Below are positions 1-8,269 of a DNA stretch of 64,000 nucleotides, in pieces; positions within the stretch are counted from its first letter, which is position 1; each line of letters begins with the position of its first letter. The stretch lies in the NCBI GenBank assembly GCA_029961745.1, contig CP124680.1:5022001-5086000 (forward strand), given 5' to 3'. The notes below the pieces were generated by a model. The model searched no databases and was not told the DNA's origin. It saw nothing but the letters and a program-made list of their open reading frames with translations. The translations under genes were made by a program, and so were the position numbers. This stretch comes from Nocardioides sp. L-11A. GTDB taxonomy: Bacteria > Actinomycetota > Actinomycetes > Propionibacteriales > Nocardioidaceae.

Positions 1-787
1 GCAGCTCACCGAGACCGGTGGTGGTCAGGGCGAGGTAGTCGAGCTCGACGGCGGGCTCGGCCTTGATCACGTTCATCGCCGCCCACCGCGCCGCCGGGAC
101 GCCGTACGACGCCCGCTCCTGCGCGGCCCGCAGCGCCCGGCTCAGGGTGGCCGCCTGCTGCCGCTGCTCGGCGTCGAGGTAGCGGTTGCGGCTGGACCGG
201 GCCAGCCCGTCGGGCTCGCGGTCGGTGGCGGCGCCGACGACGTCGATGCCGAGGCACAGGTCGGCGGACATCCGGCGGATCAGGGCGAGCTGCTGGTAGT
301 CCTTCTCGCCGAACACCGCCACGTCGGTGCGGACCAGGCCGAACAGCTTGGCCACGACGGTGAGCACCCCGCGGAAGTGACCGGGGCGGCTGGCGCCCTC
401 GAGCAGGTCCGCGAGCGGGCCGGGCTGCACGGTGACCGCCTCGGAGGCGACCCCCTCGTGCGGGACGCCGTCGGGGTACATCTCGGCGACGACCGGCGCG
501 AACACGACATCGACCCCCTCGCTCGCCGCGAGCTCGAGATCGGCGTCGAACGTGCGCGGGTAGCGGTCGAGGTCCTCGCCGGGACCGAACTGCAGCGGGT
601 TGACGAAGATCGAGACCACGACCGTGCCGTCGGCGCCGGCGCGCTCGCGGGCGATCCGCATCAGCGTCGCGTGGCCCTCGTGCAGAGCTCCCATGGTGGG
701 CACCAGCACGACGGTGCCACGCCGCGCGAGCAGGCCGGCGAGATCGGCCCGGCTGCGCGCGACGGCCGGGGTGGTCAGCGTGGTCAC
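1..787 (-). CDS. panC: Pantothenate synthetase PanC (C-terminus beyond the window edge)
   Basis: PanC joins pantoate and beta-alanine with ATP to give pantothenate in the cytosol (coenzyme A pathway). The visible 262 residues carry the nucleotidyltransferase signature [11 protein letters not shown] near residue 25, then GEKDYQQL, and SSRNRYL as the KMSKS-like loop. The GTG start at 787 overlaps the stop of the upstream DUF2520 gene by four bases (GTGA), so the two are translationally coupled. The frame stays open to base 1, so only the last part is missing. DUF2520-panC-panD is a usual actinobacterial order, so panD may follow to the left. The family call is very secure. Confidence 0.96.
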   Translation of the reverse strand, partial: MTTLTTPAVARSRADLAGLLARRGTVVLVPTMGALHEGHATLMRIARERAGADGTVVVSIFVNPLQFGPGEDLDRYPRTFDADLELAASEGVDVVFAPVVAEMYPDGVPHEGVASEAVTVQPGPLADLLEGASRPGHFRGVLTVVAKLFGLVRTDVAVFGEKDYQQLALIRRMSADLCLGIDVVGAATDREPDGLARSSRNRYLDAEQRQQAATLSRALRAAQERASYGVPAARWAAMNVIKAEPAVELDYLALTTTGLGEL

Positions 788-1695
788 GCCGTCTCCACCC
801 GCGGGAGGCTGACGAAGCGGCGGTCGCCGTAGGCGCTGAGCACGGTGGCGATCGCCTGGGCCCGGATCGGCAGCAGCCGACCGTCGGTGACAGCACGGTC
901 GAGCGTGGCCCACGCCATCGCGACGTACGACGGCACCGTGTCGGGCGCGTTGGTCGAGATGTCCTTCAGATGGGCCGCGACGGTCTGCACGTCGCCGCGC
1001 ACGATCGGGCCGGTCAGCGCGGCGTCGCCGTGGGCGAGCGCGTTGTCGAGGGCCGCGTCGAGCAGGGGACGCAGGGTGCCGGCCGGGTCGTCGACGCCGG
1101 CAGCGGCGAGCAGGCCCATCGCCTCGCTGACCAGGGTGACCAGGTGGTTGGCGCCGTGGGCGAGGCCGGCGTGGTAGAGCGTGCGCATCTCCTCGGGCAC
1201 CCAGGTGGCGCGGCCGCCGAGGTCGGCCACGAGCCCCTCCGCGAGCCGGCGCTCCTCGGGGCCGGCGGTGAGCCCGAAGACGCAACCGTGCAGCCGCTCG
1301 AGATCGACGGACGTCCCGGTGAAGGTCATCGCCGGGTGCAGCGCGATCACCCGGGCGCCGACCGCGGCGGCGGGCGCGAGGACGGCCAGGCCGTGGCGGC
1401 CGGAGGTGTGGGCGACGACCTGGCCGGCGTGGAGGGCGCCACTGTCGGCGAGCACCTTGACCACGTTGGGGAGCATGTCGTCGGGGACGGTGAGCAGGAG
1501 CAGCTCGGCCTCACGGGCGACGTCGCTCGGCTTGCGCAGCGGCACGCCGGGCAGGAGCTCGGCGGCGCGGCGACGCGAGGCGTCGGACTCACCGGCGGCG
1601 GCGACGACGGAGTGGCCGGCGGCGCGGAGACCCGCAGCCAGCACGGCGCCGACCCGGCCGGCGCCGACCACACCCACACGGAAGACGTGGGACAT
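784..1695 (-). CDS. Rossmann-like and DUF2520 domain-containing protein
   Basis: This 303-residue protein starts with a Rossmann nucleotide-binding loop ([17 protein letters not shown], about residues 6-22), followed by a helical C-terminal half typical of DUF2520 proteins related to F420/NADP oxidoreductases and ketopantoate reductase-like dimers. The exact reaction is unknown. Its fixed position before panC suggests a role around pantothenate synthesis, such as ketopantoate reduction, but that is inference. I chose the ATG at 1695 because GAAAGG lies eight bases upstream and the Rossmann fold begins at once. An upstream in-frame start at 1803 would add a low-complexity tail of 36 residues without a clear ribosome site. 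Confidence 0.85.
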   Translation of the reverse strand: MSHVFRVGVVGAGRVGAVLAAGLRAAGHSVVAAAGESDASRRRAAELLPGVPLRKPSDVAREAELLLLTVPDDMLPNVVKVLADSGALHAGQVVAHTSGRHGLAVLAPAAAVGARVIALHPAMTFTGTSVDLERLHGCVFGLTAGPEERRLAEGLVADLGGRATWVPEEMRTLYHAGLAHGANHLVTLVSEAMGLLAAAGVDDPAGTLRPLLDAALDNALAHGDAALTGPIVRGDVQTVAAHLKDISTNAPDTVPSYVAMAWATLDRAVTDGRLLPIRAQAIATVLSAYGDRRFVSLPRVETA

Positions 1696-1878
1696 CGTGA
1701 ACCTTTCGTTCCCGTCCCGCCGACCACTCCCTCCGTCCGGGAGGGAGCCGGTGTGGGTACCGGACGTTGTGCTCAGTGTTGTCGTCCCGGGGTTCCGGGA
1801 CACCTCAACGGTACGCCTGAGCGGTGAGCGCCGGAACGGGTCGATCCGGTGGCCTGCATCACACGCGGCGGGGCTGTC
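1696..1878. other. Intergenic leader region upstream of the DUF2520-panC genes
   Basis: With 1879-2045, this makes up the only gene-free stretch over 300 bases in the window (1696-2055). It contains a perfect 7-bp hairpin (GTCCCGG/CCGGGAC, loop GGTT) at 1784-1801, about 90 bases upstream of the DUF2520 start. This could lie in the 5' leader of that operon or end a transcript. I see no gene and no recognisable riboswitch. Confidence 0.5.
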
Positions 1879-2045
1879 CTAGTAGCGTGTCGCGGCTAAA
1901 GCGTGGTGTTGGGAGGTGTTCAGGTGCGTGCATCGCAAGGCGGCGGAGCGCTGGCATACCGGGTCGTCTGTCGAGCTTCGCCAACGCAGCGAGGTGCGTG
2001 CCTGGGCGACTCCCAGCCCGCGGTTTAGCTGCGACGGGCTACTAG
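1879..2045. repeat. MITE-like element with about 25-bp terminal inverted repeats
   Basis: The segment begins and ends with CTAG. Its ends are inverted repeats: CTAGTAGCGTGTCGCGGCTA at 1879-1898, and the reverse complement of 2026-2045 reads CTAGTAGCCCGTCGCAGCTA. The similarity extends to about 25 bases with few mismatches. At 167 bp it is too short to encode a transposase. The structure fits a miniature inverted-repeat element mobilised in trans. The last three bases (TAG, 2043-2045) are also the first three of the TAGGGT -10 element of the gene at 2056. Confidence 0.6.
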
Positions 2046-2048
2046 GGT
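2043..2048 (+). promoter_or_regulatory. -10 element (TAGGGT) of a leaderless promoter
   Basis: TAGGGT sits seven bases before the ATG at 2056, the spacing expected if transcription starts at the start codon. The element straddles the right end of the MITE-like repeat. Confidence 0.5.
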
Positions 2049-2055
2049 CGGTGTC

Positions 2056-3159
2056 ATGTCGATGCCGTCCGCCCTGCCCGCCGGCGCCCGGCTGCTGCAT
2101 GTCGGACCGCACAAGACCGGCACCACCGCCCTGCAGAGCGCCTTCCACCAGGCTCGGGCGGAGCTGACCCGGCAGGGCGTCCGGTACGTCTCGCGGAGCC
2201 GCCACGACGCGAAGGCGGCGCGGTACGTGACCGGACGACCGGTCCCGGGCCGCGACCCGGTGCGGGCCGAGCGGGCGTGGCACGCCGTCGTCGGCGAGCT
2301 GACCGCGAGCGGCGACCACCGCCGGGTGTTCAGCAGCGAGTTCCTCTCCGACGCGTCGGACGAGCAGATCGTCCGGATCCTCGAGGAGGTCGGCGGCGAC
2401 GACCTCTGGGTCGCCGTCACCCTGCGGCCGCTGGCCCGGATCCTGTCCTCGCAGTACCAGCAGGGCCTGCAGCGACAGAGCACCTACGGGTACGACGCCT
2501 GGCTTCGCGTGGTGCTCACCGACGTGACCGCGGCGGAGCCGCGGGAGTTCTGGACGCGCCACCGGCACGACGAGCTGGTCCGCCGCTGGGCCGAGCGCCT
2601 CGGCCCCGAGCGGGTGGTGGTCGTCGTCCTCGACCCCCGGGACCACGACTTCCTGCCGCACGCCTTCGAGCGGCTGCTCGGCCTGCGACCCGAGACGCTG
2701 GCCGGCCAGGACGCGAAGGAGAACCGCTCGCTGACCGCCGACGAGGCGGAGCTGCTGCGCCGCTTCAACGAGGACTACACCGCCCTCGGTCTGGGCCCCG
2801 AGCACTACGTGCGGCTGTTCCACCACCTCAAGGACCACCTCAAGGCCCGCGAGCCCGCCGCGGTCGAACCCGGGCTGGTGACCCCCGACTGGGCGATCGG
2901 CCAGGCCAACGACATCGGCCGCGAGATGGCGGACCGCATCCGGGCGCTCGGCGTACCGGTCCACGGCGACCTCGACTCGATCGCCGCCACCCCGCTCGCC
3001 GGCGTCGCGACCACGCCGGAGCCGCCGGCGGCGGTCGACGCCGCGGTGGCCGCGTGGTTCGCCGCGGGGCTCGCGCTCGCGGCCGACCGGCTGGCCGCCG
3101 TACCGCAGCCCGCCGAGCCGGCCCGCGGGCTGCGCGGGCGGCTCAGTCGCCGAGCGTGA
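2056..3159 (+). CDS. Sulfotransferase-like P-loop protein, paralogue 1
   Basis: This 367-residue protein opens with a PAPS-type P-loop, HVGPHKTGTTALQ (residues 15-27), matching the 5'-phosphosulfate-binding loop of sulfotransferases. An Arg about residue 124 in LRPLARILSSQYQQG and the following serines match the 3'-phosphate site. A further segment, VVVLDPRDHDFL, recurs in its four paralogues nearby. The probable reaction is sulfate transfer from PAPS to a sugar or polyol of a cell-surface polymer; the acceptor is unknown. It is the only one of the five on the plus strand and has its own leaderless promoter. Its last 17 bases overlap the convergent gene at 3143. It belongs to the P(H/Y)K subtype with the gene at 7016. 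Confidence 0.72.
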   Translation: MSMPSALPAGARLLHVGPHKTGTTALQSAFHQARAELTRQGVRYVSRSRHDAKAARYVTGRPVPGRDPVRAERAWHAVVGELTASGDHRRVFSSEFLSDASDEQIVRILEEVGGDDLWVAVTLRPLARILSSQYQQGLQRQSTYGYDAWLRVVLTDVTAAEPREFWTRHRHDELVRRWAERLGPERVVVVVLDPRDHDFLPHAFERLLGLRPETLAGQDAKENRSLTADEAELLRRFNEDYTALGLGPEHYVRLFHHLKDHLKAREPAAVEPGLVTPDWAIGQANDIGREMADRIRALGVPVHGDLDSIAATPLAGVATTPEPPAAVDAAVAAWFAAGLALAADRLAAVPQPAEPARGLRGRLSRRA

Positions 3160-4549
3160 AGGGATCGTCCTTGCGGACGTCGTAGACGTGCCCGGACTGC
3201 TCGGAGATGAGGACGTCGACCGAGGTGCGCGCGACGGTCTGGGAGTCCAGCAGGGTGCCGGGGGCCTCCGCGCCGAAGGCCTTGGTGCGCATCGGGGTCG
3301 CCGTCCGCTCCGGGTTGATGCAGTTGACCCGCACGCCCGTGTCGGCCCACTCGTCGGCGAGCGCCTGGGTCAGGTTGACCGTGGCGGCCTTGGCCGAGGA
3401 GTAGAGGCTGTATCCCCCGCGCCCGCGGGTGTAGGAGCTCGACGTGAACAGCAGCAGCGCGCCCTTGCTCGCGGCGAGGTGCGGGTAGAACTCCTGGGCG
3501 ATGAAGATCGGCCCGAGGTAGTTGATGTCGGTCGCCGCGTAGATCGTCTCCTCGGTGGTCTCGAGGAGCTCGCCGCGGTGGAGCACGCCGGCGGTGTTGA
3601 CGACGAAGTCGATGGACCCGGTCTTCGCGATCGCCTCCTTCGCGGCGGCGGCGATGTCGGCGCGCTTGCCGACGTCGGTGCCGGTGGTCGAGCGGCTGAA
3701 GCTGAGCACCGTGGCGCCGTAGGACCGGGCGAGCTCGGCGATGTCGGCGCCGATGCCGTAGCTGCCACCGAAGACGACCATCGTCCTGCCCTCGAGGGCG
3801 GCGCGGTAGCCGGCGTCGTCCGAGGCCCGGGGCAGGTCGATGCCGGTGAGCTGGAACAGCTTGTCGGCGATGTAGACGTCGATCGGCTCGGTGACCTTCA
3901 TGTTCCGGTCGTCGCCGTGGACCACGATGATCGGCTCGTCGGGGAGGTACTTCAGCACGACGCTGCAGTCGTCGGTCGCGGTGAAGTCCGGGTCGCCGGA
4001 GGCGATCTCGTAGGCCTTGGCGAGGATGTCGAGGCGGAACGCCTGCGGGGTCTGGCCCCGGCGCAGCGCGGCACGGGGCGGGATGCTGGCGATGGTGTCG
4101 TCGGCACCGACCTCGATGATCGTGTCCGCCGACGGGATCGCGACGTCGACGGCGGGATACGACTGCAGCGCGGTGAAGCACTCGCCGATGATCCGCGGCG
4201 TGACGAGCGGGCGGACCGCATCGTGGAGCAGGATCCGGGTCGCGGAGGCGTCGCCGGTCGCCGTCAGGTGATCGATGGCGCGCTGCGTCGTGTCGTTGCG
4301 GGTCTCACCGCCCTCGAGGATCGCGGTCACCTTCGGGTAGCCGCCCTTGCGGGTGATGTCGCGGACCGCGTCGGTGTGCCCCGGCGTCATCATCACGACG
4401 ACCTCGTCGACGTCGGGGTGGTCGTGCAGTGCCTGCAGCGTGTGCTCCAGCAGGGTCTTCCCGGCGACCTTGATGAGCTGCTTCGGGATGTCGAGCCCGA
4501 CCCGGCTCCCGACACCGCCGGCGAGCAGGACGGCGACATTCCTCGTCAT
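3143..4549 (-). CDS. Bifunctional cytidylyltransferase/SDR oxidoreductase (CDP-ribitol synthesis type)
   Basis: The 468-residue protein fuses an IspD-like cytidylyltransferase (LLAGGVGSRVGLDIPKQL at residues 8-25) to a short-chain dehydrogenase from about residue 240 (VVFGGSYGIGAD, then Y-x3-K in YSLYSSAK). The same domain order is known from Haemophilus Bcs1/Acs1, where ribulose 5-phosphate is reduced and activated to CDP-ribitol; TarI/TarJ do this with separate proteins. It is the last gene of the minus-strand sulfotransferase operon, so a ribitol-phosphate wall polymer is the likely product pathway. IspD proper lacks the SDR domain, which argues against an isoprenoid role. The 3' end overlaps the convergent gene at 2056-3159 by 17 bases. 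Confidence 0.85.
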   Translation of the reverse strand: MTRNVAVLLAGGVGSRVGLDIPKQLIKVAGKTLLEHTLQALHDHPDVDEVVVMMTPGHTDAVRDITRKGGYPKVTAILEGGETRNDTTQRAIDHLTATGDASATRILLHDAVRPLVTPRIIGECFTALQSYPAVDVAIPSADTIIEVGADDTIASIPPRAALRRGQTPQAFRLDILAKAYEIASGDPDFTATDDCSVVLKYLPDEPIIVVHGDDRNMKVTEPIDVYIADKLFQLTGIDLPRASDDAGYRAALEGRTMVVFGGSYGIGADIAELARSYGATVLSFSRSTTGTDVGKRADIAAAAKEAIAKTGSIDFVVNTAGVLHRGELLETTEETIYAATDINYLGPIFIAQEFYPHLAASKGALLLFTSSSYTRGRGGYSLYSSAKAATVNLTQALADEWADTGVRVNCINPERTATPMRTKAFGAEAPGTLLDSQTVARTSVDVLISEQSGHVYDVRKDDPFTLGD

Positions 4550-4587
4550 GGGGCGCAGTCTCCCACGCGGCCCACTCAGCGGCCCAC

Positions 4588-5760
4588 TCAGCGACCCCGT
4601 CGACGCAGGGCCCGGCGGCGCAGCTCGCGCAGGAGGTCCCGGCCACCCACGGCCCTCAGGTCACCGGCGCCGGGACCGGGCCCTGGAGCCTGGGCCCGGG
4701 CCTGGACCTGGGCCGGAAGCGTCAACGCGACCCGGAAGTAGGCGTCCATCATCCGGCCGGCGGACGCGACGTCGACGACCTCGGGCACCTCGGTCTCGAC
4801 CGGGTGGGCGGCGGGGTCGCTGAACAGGTGGCGGACGTCGCCCAGCACCCGGGCGCCGGAGGACGTCAGCGCCTCGACCCAGTCGGCGACGTACTCGTCG
4901 GCGCGCTCGGCCGCCCATCGGGGCACCCGCACCGTCTGGTGCCGTGGGGCGGCCTCGACGACGGGACGCAGCTTGATCCGGCGGGTGTCGCCGGCCGTCG
5001 CCATCCAGGCGTCGAGGTCGCCACCGTGAGCGCGGTAGGCCGCGGCCAGGTGCCGCAGCATCTCGGCCTCGGGCAGCGGCAGCGAGAGATTGCGCGAGGG
5101 CGACGGCTCGAGCAGCTCAGGGACACCGAGCAGGCCCTCGAAGGCGCGCAGCAGCCAGGCGTGGTCGGACGGGTCGAGGACGATGAAGACGAGGTTCTCC
5201 TCGCCGAACACCGCACCCCAGTCCTGCAGCACCCGCCGCGGGTTGAGCCGGCGCAGCGCCTGTCCGGGCACGAACCCGGCACCGACACCGTCCCGCGGCT
5301 CCTCGGCGAAGCGCGCGCGCAACCAGTCGTCGAGCGGCGCTGGGTCGGCCCGGCGCAGGCCCTGCTGCCAGCGCGAGGCGAGCTGGGGCGCCAGGGCGCG
5401 GATCGTCGTCACGACGTACGCCGGCCCGAGCTCCTCGCGCAGCCCGCGGATCCGCTCCGGGGAGGCCAGCGACAGCGACTCGCTCGACCAGAAGGTGCGC
5501 CGCGCGGTGGACGTGCGGAACTCGTGGGCGAGCTGCTGCCACCGCTCGTGCTCGGCCGCCCAGTAGGAGCGGACGTTGCCGGCCGCGGTGATCGCGACCT
5601 TCCGCTCGTGGGCGCGACGCGAGACGTTGTGGGCGCCGTGCTCCTCGAGCCGGGCGCGGGCCGCCCACAGGGAGTGCTGGAGCGCGGTGGTGCCGGTCTT
5701 CGGCATCCCGATGTGGAGCAGCTTCGCGCCGTCCGGCAGCGCGGGCAGCAGGTCGGTCAC
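4588..5760 (-). CDS. Sulfotransferase-like P-loop protein, paralogue 2
   Basis: 390 residues with HIGMPKTGTTALQ at residues 16-28 as the PAPS-type P-loop, IRALAPQLASRWQQG as the likely 3'-phosphate site, and the shared LDPSDHAWLLRAFEGLLGVP segment. It starts with GTG at 5760, with GAGAGG upstream. Only four bases separate it from the preceding paralogue at 5765, so they are cotranscribed. The C-terminal 40 residues are low complexity, rich in Gln-Ala-Pro-Gly and then Arg, and probably disordered. It belongs to the MPK subtype. The acceptor is unknown. The sulfotransferase call rests on the two cofactor motifs rather than overall similarity. Confidence 0.7.
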   Translation of the reverse strand: MTDLLPALPDGAKLLHIGMPKTGTTALQHSLWAARARLEEHGAHNVSRRAHERKVAITAAGNVRSYWAAEHERWQQLAHEFRTSTARRTFWSSESLSLASPERIRGLREELGPAYVVTTIRALAPQLASRWQQGLRRADPAPLDDWLRARFAEEPRDGVGAGFVPGQALRRLNPRRVLQDWGAVFGEENLVFIVLDPSDHAWLLRAFEGLLGVPELLEPSPSRNLSLPLPEAEMLRHLAAAYRAHGGDLDAWMATAGDTRRIKLRPVVEAAPRHQTVRVPRWAAERADEYVADWVEALTSSGARVLGDVRHLFSDPAAHPVETEVPEVVDVASAGRMMDAYFRVALTLPAQVQARAQAPGPGPGAGDLRAVGGRDLLRELRRRALRRRGR

Positions 5761-5764
5761 CCTC

Positions 5765-6979
5765 TCATTCTTGCCTACCCGGCCGACGCCTCAGGCGCCG
5801 GAGCACCCGCCGGCCGAGCTCCCGGACGAGTGCGGCGTCCGGGATGGGCTCGAGGACCCCGAGAGCCGGGGACGCGTCAGGTCGGGTCGTGTCCGTCTCC
5901 CCGGACAGGTCGAGCATGTCGAGTGCGCCCTGCGGGACGGAGGCATCCACGCACGCCTGGATCAGCTGCCCTGCCGACGTGATGTCGACGACCGTGGGCT
6001 GCTCGTCCTCGACGGGATGATCAGCCGGATCCACCAGCAGGTTGTTGACGTCGCCGACCACCGTGGCGGCCGAGTCCTGCAACCCCTCGGCCCAGGCCGT
6101 GGCATGCTCGTTGGCGCGTTCCGCCGCCCACCGCGGCACCCGGATGGGGCGGCGCGTCGCCTGCTGGACGACGGTGCGGACGCGCAGCCGGCGTGGGTCG
6201 CCCACGGTCGCCATCCACCGTCGGCGGCTGCGACCCAGCGCATGATGCGCGATCGCGTAGTGCCGGATCACCTCCGTCTCCGGGTAGGGAAGGGACGCGT
6301 TGGCCGTCTCGATCTCAGGCATGACGGCGGGCACGCCGAGCAGGGCCTCCACCCGGCGCAGGAGCAGCGACCGGTCGTCCGGCTCCTGGATCACGAACAG
6401 CAGGCGATCCTCGCCGAAGACCCGGCCCCAGTGCTCCACGATGCGGCGCGGGTCGCTGCGCTGCAGCGTGTCTCCGCGCACATGGGGCACATCCCAGTCA
6501 GGGGTCGTCGGCCGCGCCAGGCGGTGACGCAGCCAGTCGTCCAACGGCAGTCGCGCTCCCCGACGCACGCCCTGCTGCCAGCGGGAGGCGAGCTGCGGAG
6601 CGAGCGGCCGCAGGGTGGTGACGATGTACGCCGGCCCCAGCTCGGCGCGCAGCCGCTCCACACGCTCCGCCGACGCCAGCGACAGCGCCTCGCTGGACCA
6701 CACGGTCTGGCGGGAGCGGGACGATCGGAACTCCTCGGCGAGCTGGCGCCACCGCCACGGACGATGCCGATAGAAGGCGCGATCGCTGCCGATCGCGGTC
6801 AGTCCGACATCACGTTCGTGGGGGTGGTGCGAGACGTTGTGCACCCCATGGTCCGCCAACTGTTCACGGGCCGACCACAGGGCCAGCTGCACCGCCGAGG
6901 TACCTGTCTTCGGCATGCCGATGTGAAGCGTCTTGGATCCGTCGGGCAGGGCAGAGGGCAACGCAGGATCCGTGAGCAT
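5765..6979 (-). CDS. Sulfotransferase-like P-loop protein, paralogue 3
   Basis: 404 residues with HIGMPKTGTSAVQ at residues 19-31. The second P-loop Thr is replaced by Ser, a conservative change. The segment LRPLAPQLASRWQQG again supplies the likely 3'-phosphate Arg and Ser. It aligns along its length with the gene at 4588, including RWAAERANE near residue 265 and a C-terminal basic tail, so the two look like a tandem duplication. Compared with paralogue 2 its codons are less extremely GC-rich in places. The cofactor site is intact, so it is probably active on a related but different acceptor. Confidence 0.7.
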   Translation of the reverse strand: MLTDPALPSALPDGSKTLHIGMPKTGTSAVQLALWSAREQLADHGVHNVSHHPHERDVGLTAIGSDRAFYRHRPWRWRQLAEEFRSSRSRQTVWSSEALSLASAERVERLRAELGPAYIVTTLRPLAPQLASRWQQGVRRGARLPLDDWLRHRLARPTTPDWDVPHVRGDTLQRSDPRRIVEHWGRVFGEDRLLFVIQEPDDRSLLLRRVEALLGVPAVMPEIETANASLPYPETEVIRHYAIAHHALGRSRRRWMATVGDPRRLRVRTVVQQATRRPIRVPRWAAERANEHATAWAEGLQDSAATVVGDVNNLLVDPADHPVEDEQPTVVDITSAGQLIQACVDASVPQGALDMLDLSGETDTTRPDASPALGVLEPIPDAALVRELGRRVLRRLRRRPGRQE

Positions 6980-7015
6980 CCACTCGGTTCTACCAGGACG
7001 CGAAGCCGCCCGTGG

Positions 7016-8269
7016 TCAATCGGCGGAACTCGTCGGAATCCCCGTCAGACGGCGGCGGACCCGGCGGACGAGCTCGCGGGCTGCGTTCGCGCGGGCTCGG
7101 TCCCGGTCGCGCGCAGCATCCCACTCCTCGGCCACCGCGCGGTGTCGGGACCAGGCGGCACGCTCGACGGCACCGGCCAGCTCCCGGTGCTCGGGACGGG
7201 GATGGACGCCGGTGAGCTTGGTGATGATGCCGACCGCGAGCGCCGCCGCGGCGGCGGGATCGATGGTCGCGACCGGGACGTTCTCGCCCTCCGCGGGCGC
7301 GAGCGCGCGGTCGGAGAGCAGGCCGAGGTCGCCGACGACGCGGGCCCCCGAGGCACCGATCCGGGTCGCCATGCCGGCGCCGACCTCCAGGGCACGGTCG
7401 ATCGCCCAGCCCGGGGTGAGCAGCCGCTCCGCGGCGGGGTCCGGGGCCGCGGCCTGCAGCCCGCGGGCGGCGCCGAACCGGATGAACCGGCCATGGTCGG
7501 CACTGGACCAGGGCGCGCGGGAGGTGCGCTCCACGAGCGTCTGCATCAGGGTCGCCTCGGGATGGGTGAGCGACCGGTTGGTCTTGTCGACCGGCGGGCG
7601 GAGCAGGCCGTCGGGAAGGCCGAGGAGGCTCTCGAACGCCGCCGGCAGGCCGCGGTGGTCACGGTCGTCGACGACGACGACGGTCACCCGGTCGCCGCCG
7701 ACCAGGCCGACCCAGCGCTCGACGAGCAGGTCGTGGCGGTGCCGCTGCCAGAAGGACGGGGTGACGCCCTCGGTCCCCGCCGGGCCGTCGGGCGCACCCA
7801 CGGCGGCGGGGTCGAGGATCGCGCGCAGCCACGCGTCGTACGGCGGCACGGGGACGTTCTGACCGTACTGCTGCCACTGCGAGCCGAGCAGCCGCACGAT
7901 CGGACGCACCGTGATCACCACATGGGCCCGCGGGCCGAGGGCGTCGAGCACGGTGCGCGCACCCTCGTCGGTCGCCTCGCAGTAGACCTCGCTGCTGAGC
8001 ACCCCGATCCGCGGCCGCTCGGCGTGCAGCTGCGCGACCAGGTCGAACCAGCGCTGCCGGTAGGCGTCGAGGTCCTTGCCGGGGTCGACCCGGCCGAGCG
8101 CGACCGCCATCGACGCGTTCATCTCGTGCGCCAGCTCCCCGGGGTAGGAGACGCCGTGCTCGGCGAGCGCGGGGCGGGCGGCCCACAGCGCCCCCTGCAT
8201 CGCGGTGGTGCCGGTCTTGTACGGACCGATGTGGACCAGGGTGGTCCCGTCGGCCAGGGGCGGGGTCAT
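7016..8269 (-). CDS. Sulfotransferase-like P-loop protein, paralogue 4
   Basis: 417 residues. The P-loop HIGPYKTGTTAMQ is at residues 13-25, with VRPIVRLLGSQWQQYG as the probable 3'-phosphate site and the shared VVVDDRDHRGLPAAFESLLGL. It resembles the plus-strand paralogue at 2056 more than its operon neighbours, as in the matching WxRHRHDxLVxRW segment. I set the start at the ATG 8269 because it overlaps the stop of the preceding gene by four bases (ATGA) and directly precedes the P-loop; a longer reading to 9052 would run through another gene. The C-terminus is long, basic and Ala/Arg-rich. The acceptor is unknown. Confidence 0.7.
   Translation of the reverse strand: MTPPLADGTTLVHIGPYKTGTTAMQGALWAARPALAEHGVSYPGELAHEMNASMAVALGRVDPGKDLDAYRQRWFDLVAQLHAERPRIGVLSSEVYCEATDEGARTVLDALGPRAHVVITVRPIVRLLGSQWQQYGQNVPVPPYDAWLRAILDPAAVGAPDGPAGTEGVTPSFWQRHRHDLLVERWVGLVGGDRVTVVVVDDRDHRGLPAAFESLLGLPDGLLRPPVDKTNRSLTHPEATLMQTLVERTSRAPWSSADHGRFIRFGAARGLQAAAPDPAAERLLTPGWAIDRALEVGAGMATRIGASGARVVGDLGLLSDRALAPAEGENVPVATIDPAAAAALAVGIITKLTGVHPRPEHRELAGAVERAAWSRHRAVAEEWDAARDRDRARANAARELVRRVRRRLTGIPTSSAD

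Noticed and set aside
6..896. Minus-strand frame covering panC in another phase
   Set aside because: Arg/Pro-rich shadow; the true panC frame with [10 protein letters not shown] and KDYQQL motifs lies in a different phase and runs off the window edge.
1916..2167. Possible transposase remnant inside the element at 1879-2045
   Set aside because: The short reading frame shows no DDE or other transposase motif, so I describe the segment only by its inverted ends.
3143..4549. The cytidylyltransferase gene considered as ispD of the MEP pathway
   Set aside because: The C-terminal half is an SDR rather than IspF, and the neighbours are wall-polymer genes, which fits CDP-ribitol synthesis better.
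3188..4741. Plus-strand open frame of 517 codons opposite the CDP-ribitol-type gene
   Set aside because: Its sequence is low complexity, rich in Gly-Arg-Val-Asp, and mirrors the well-supported minus-strand enzyme.
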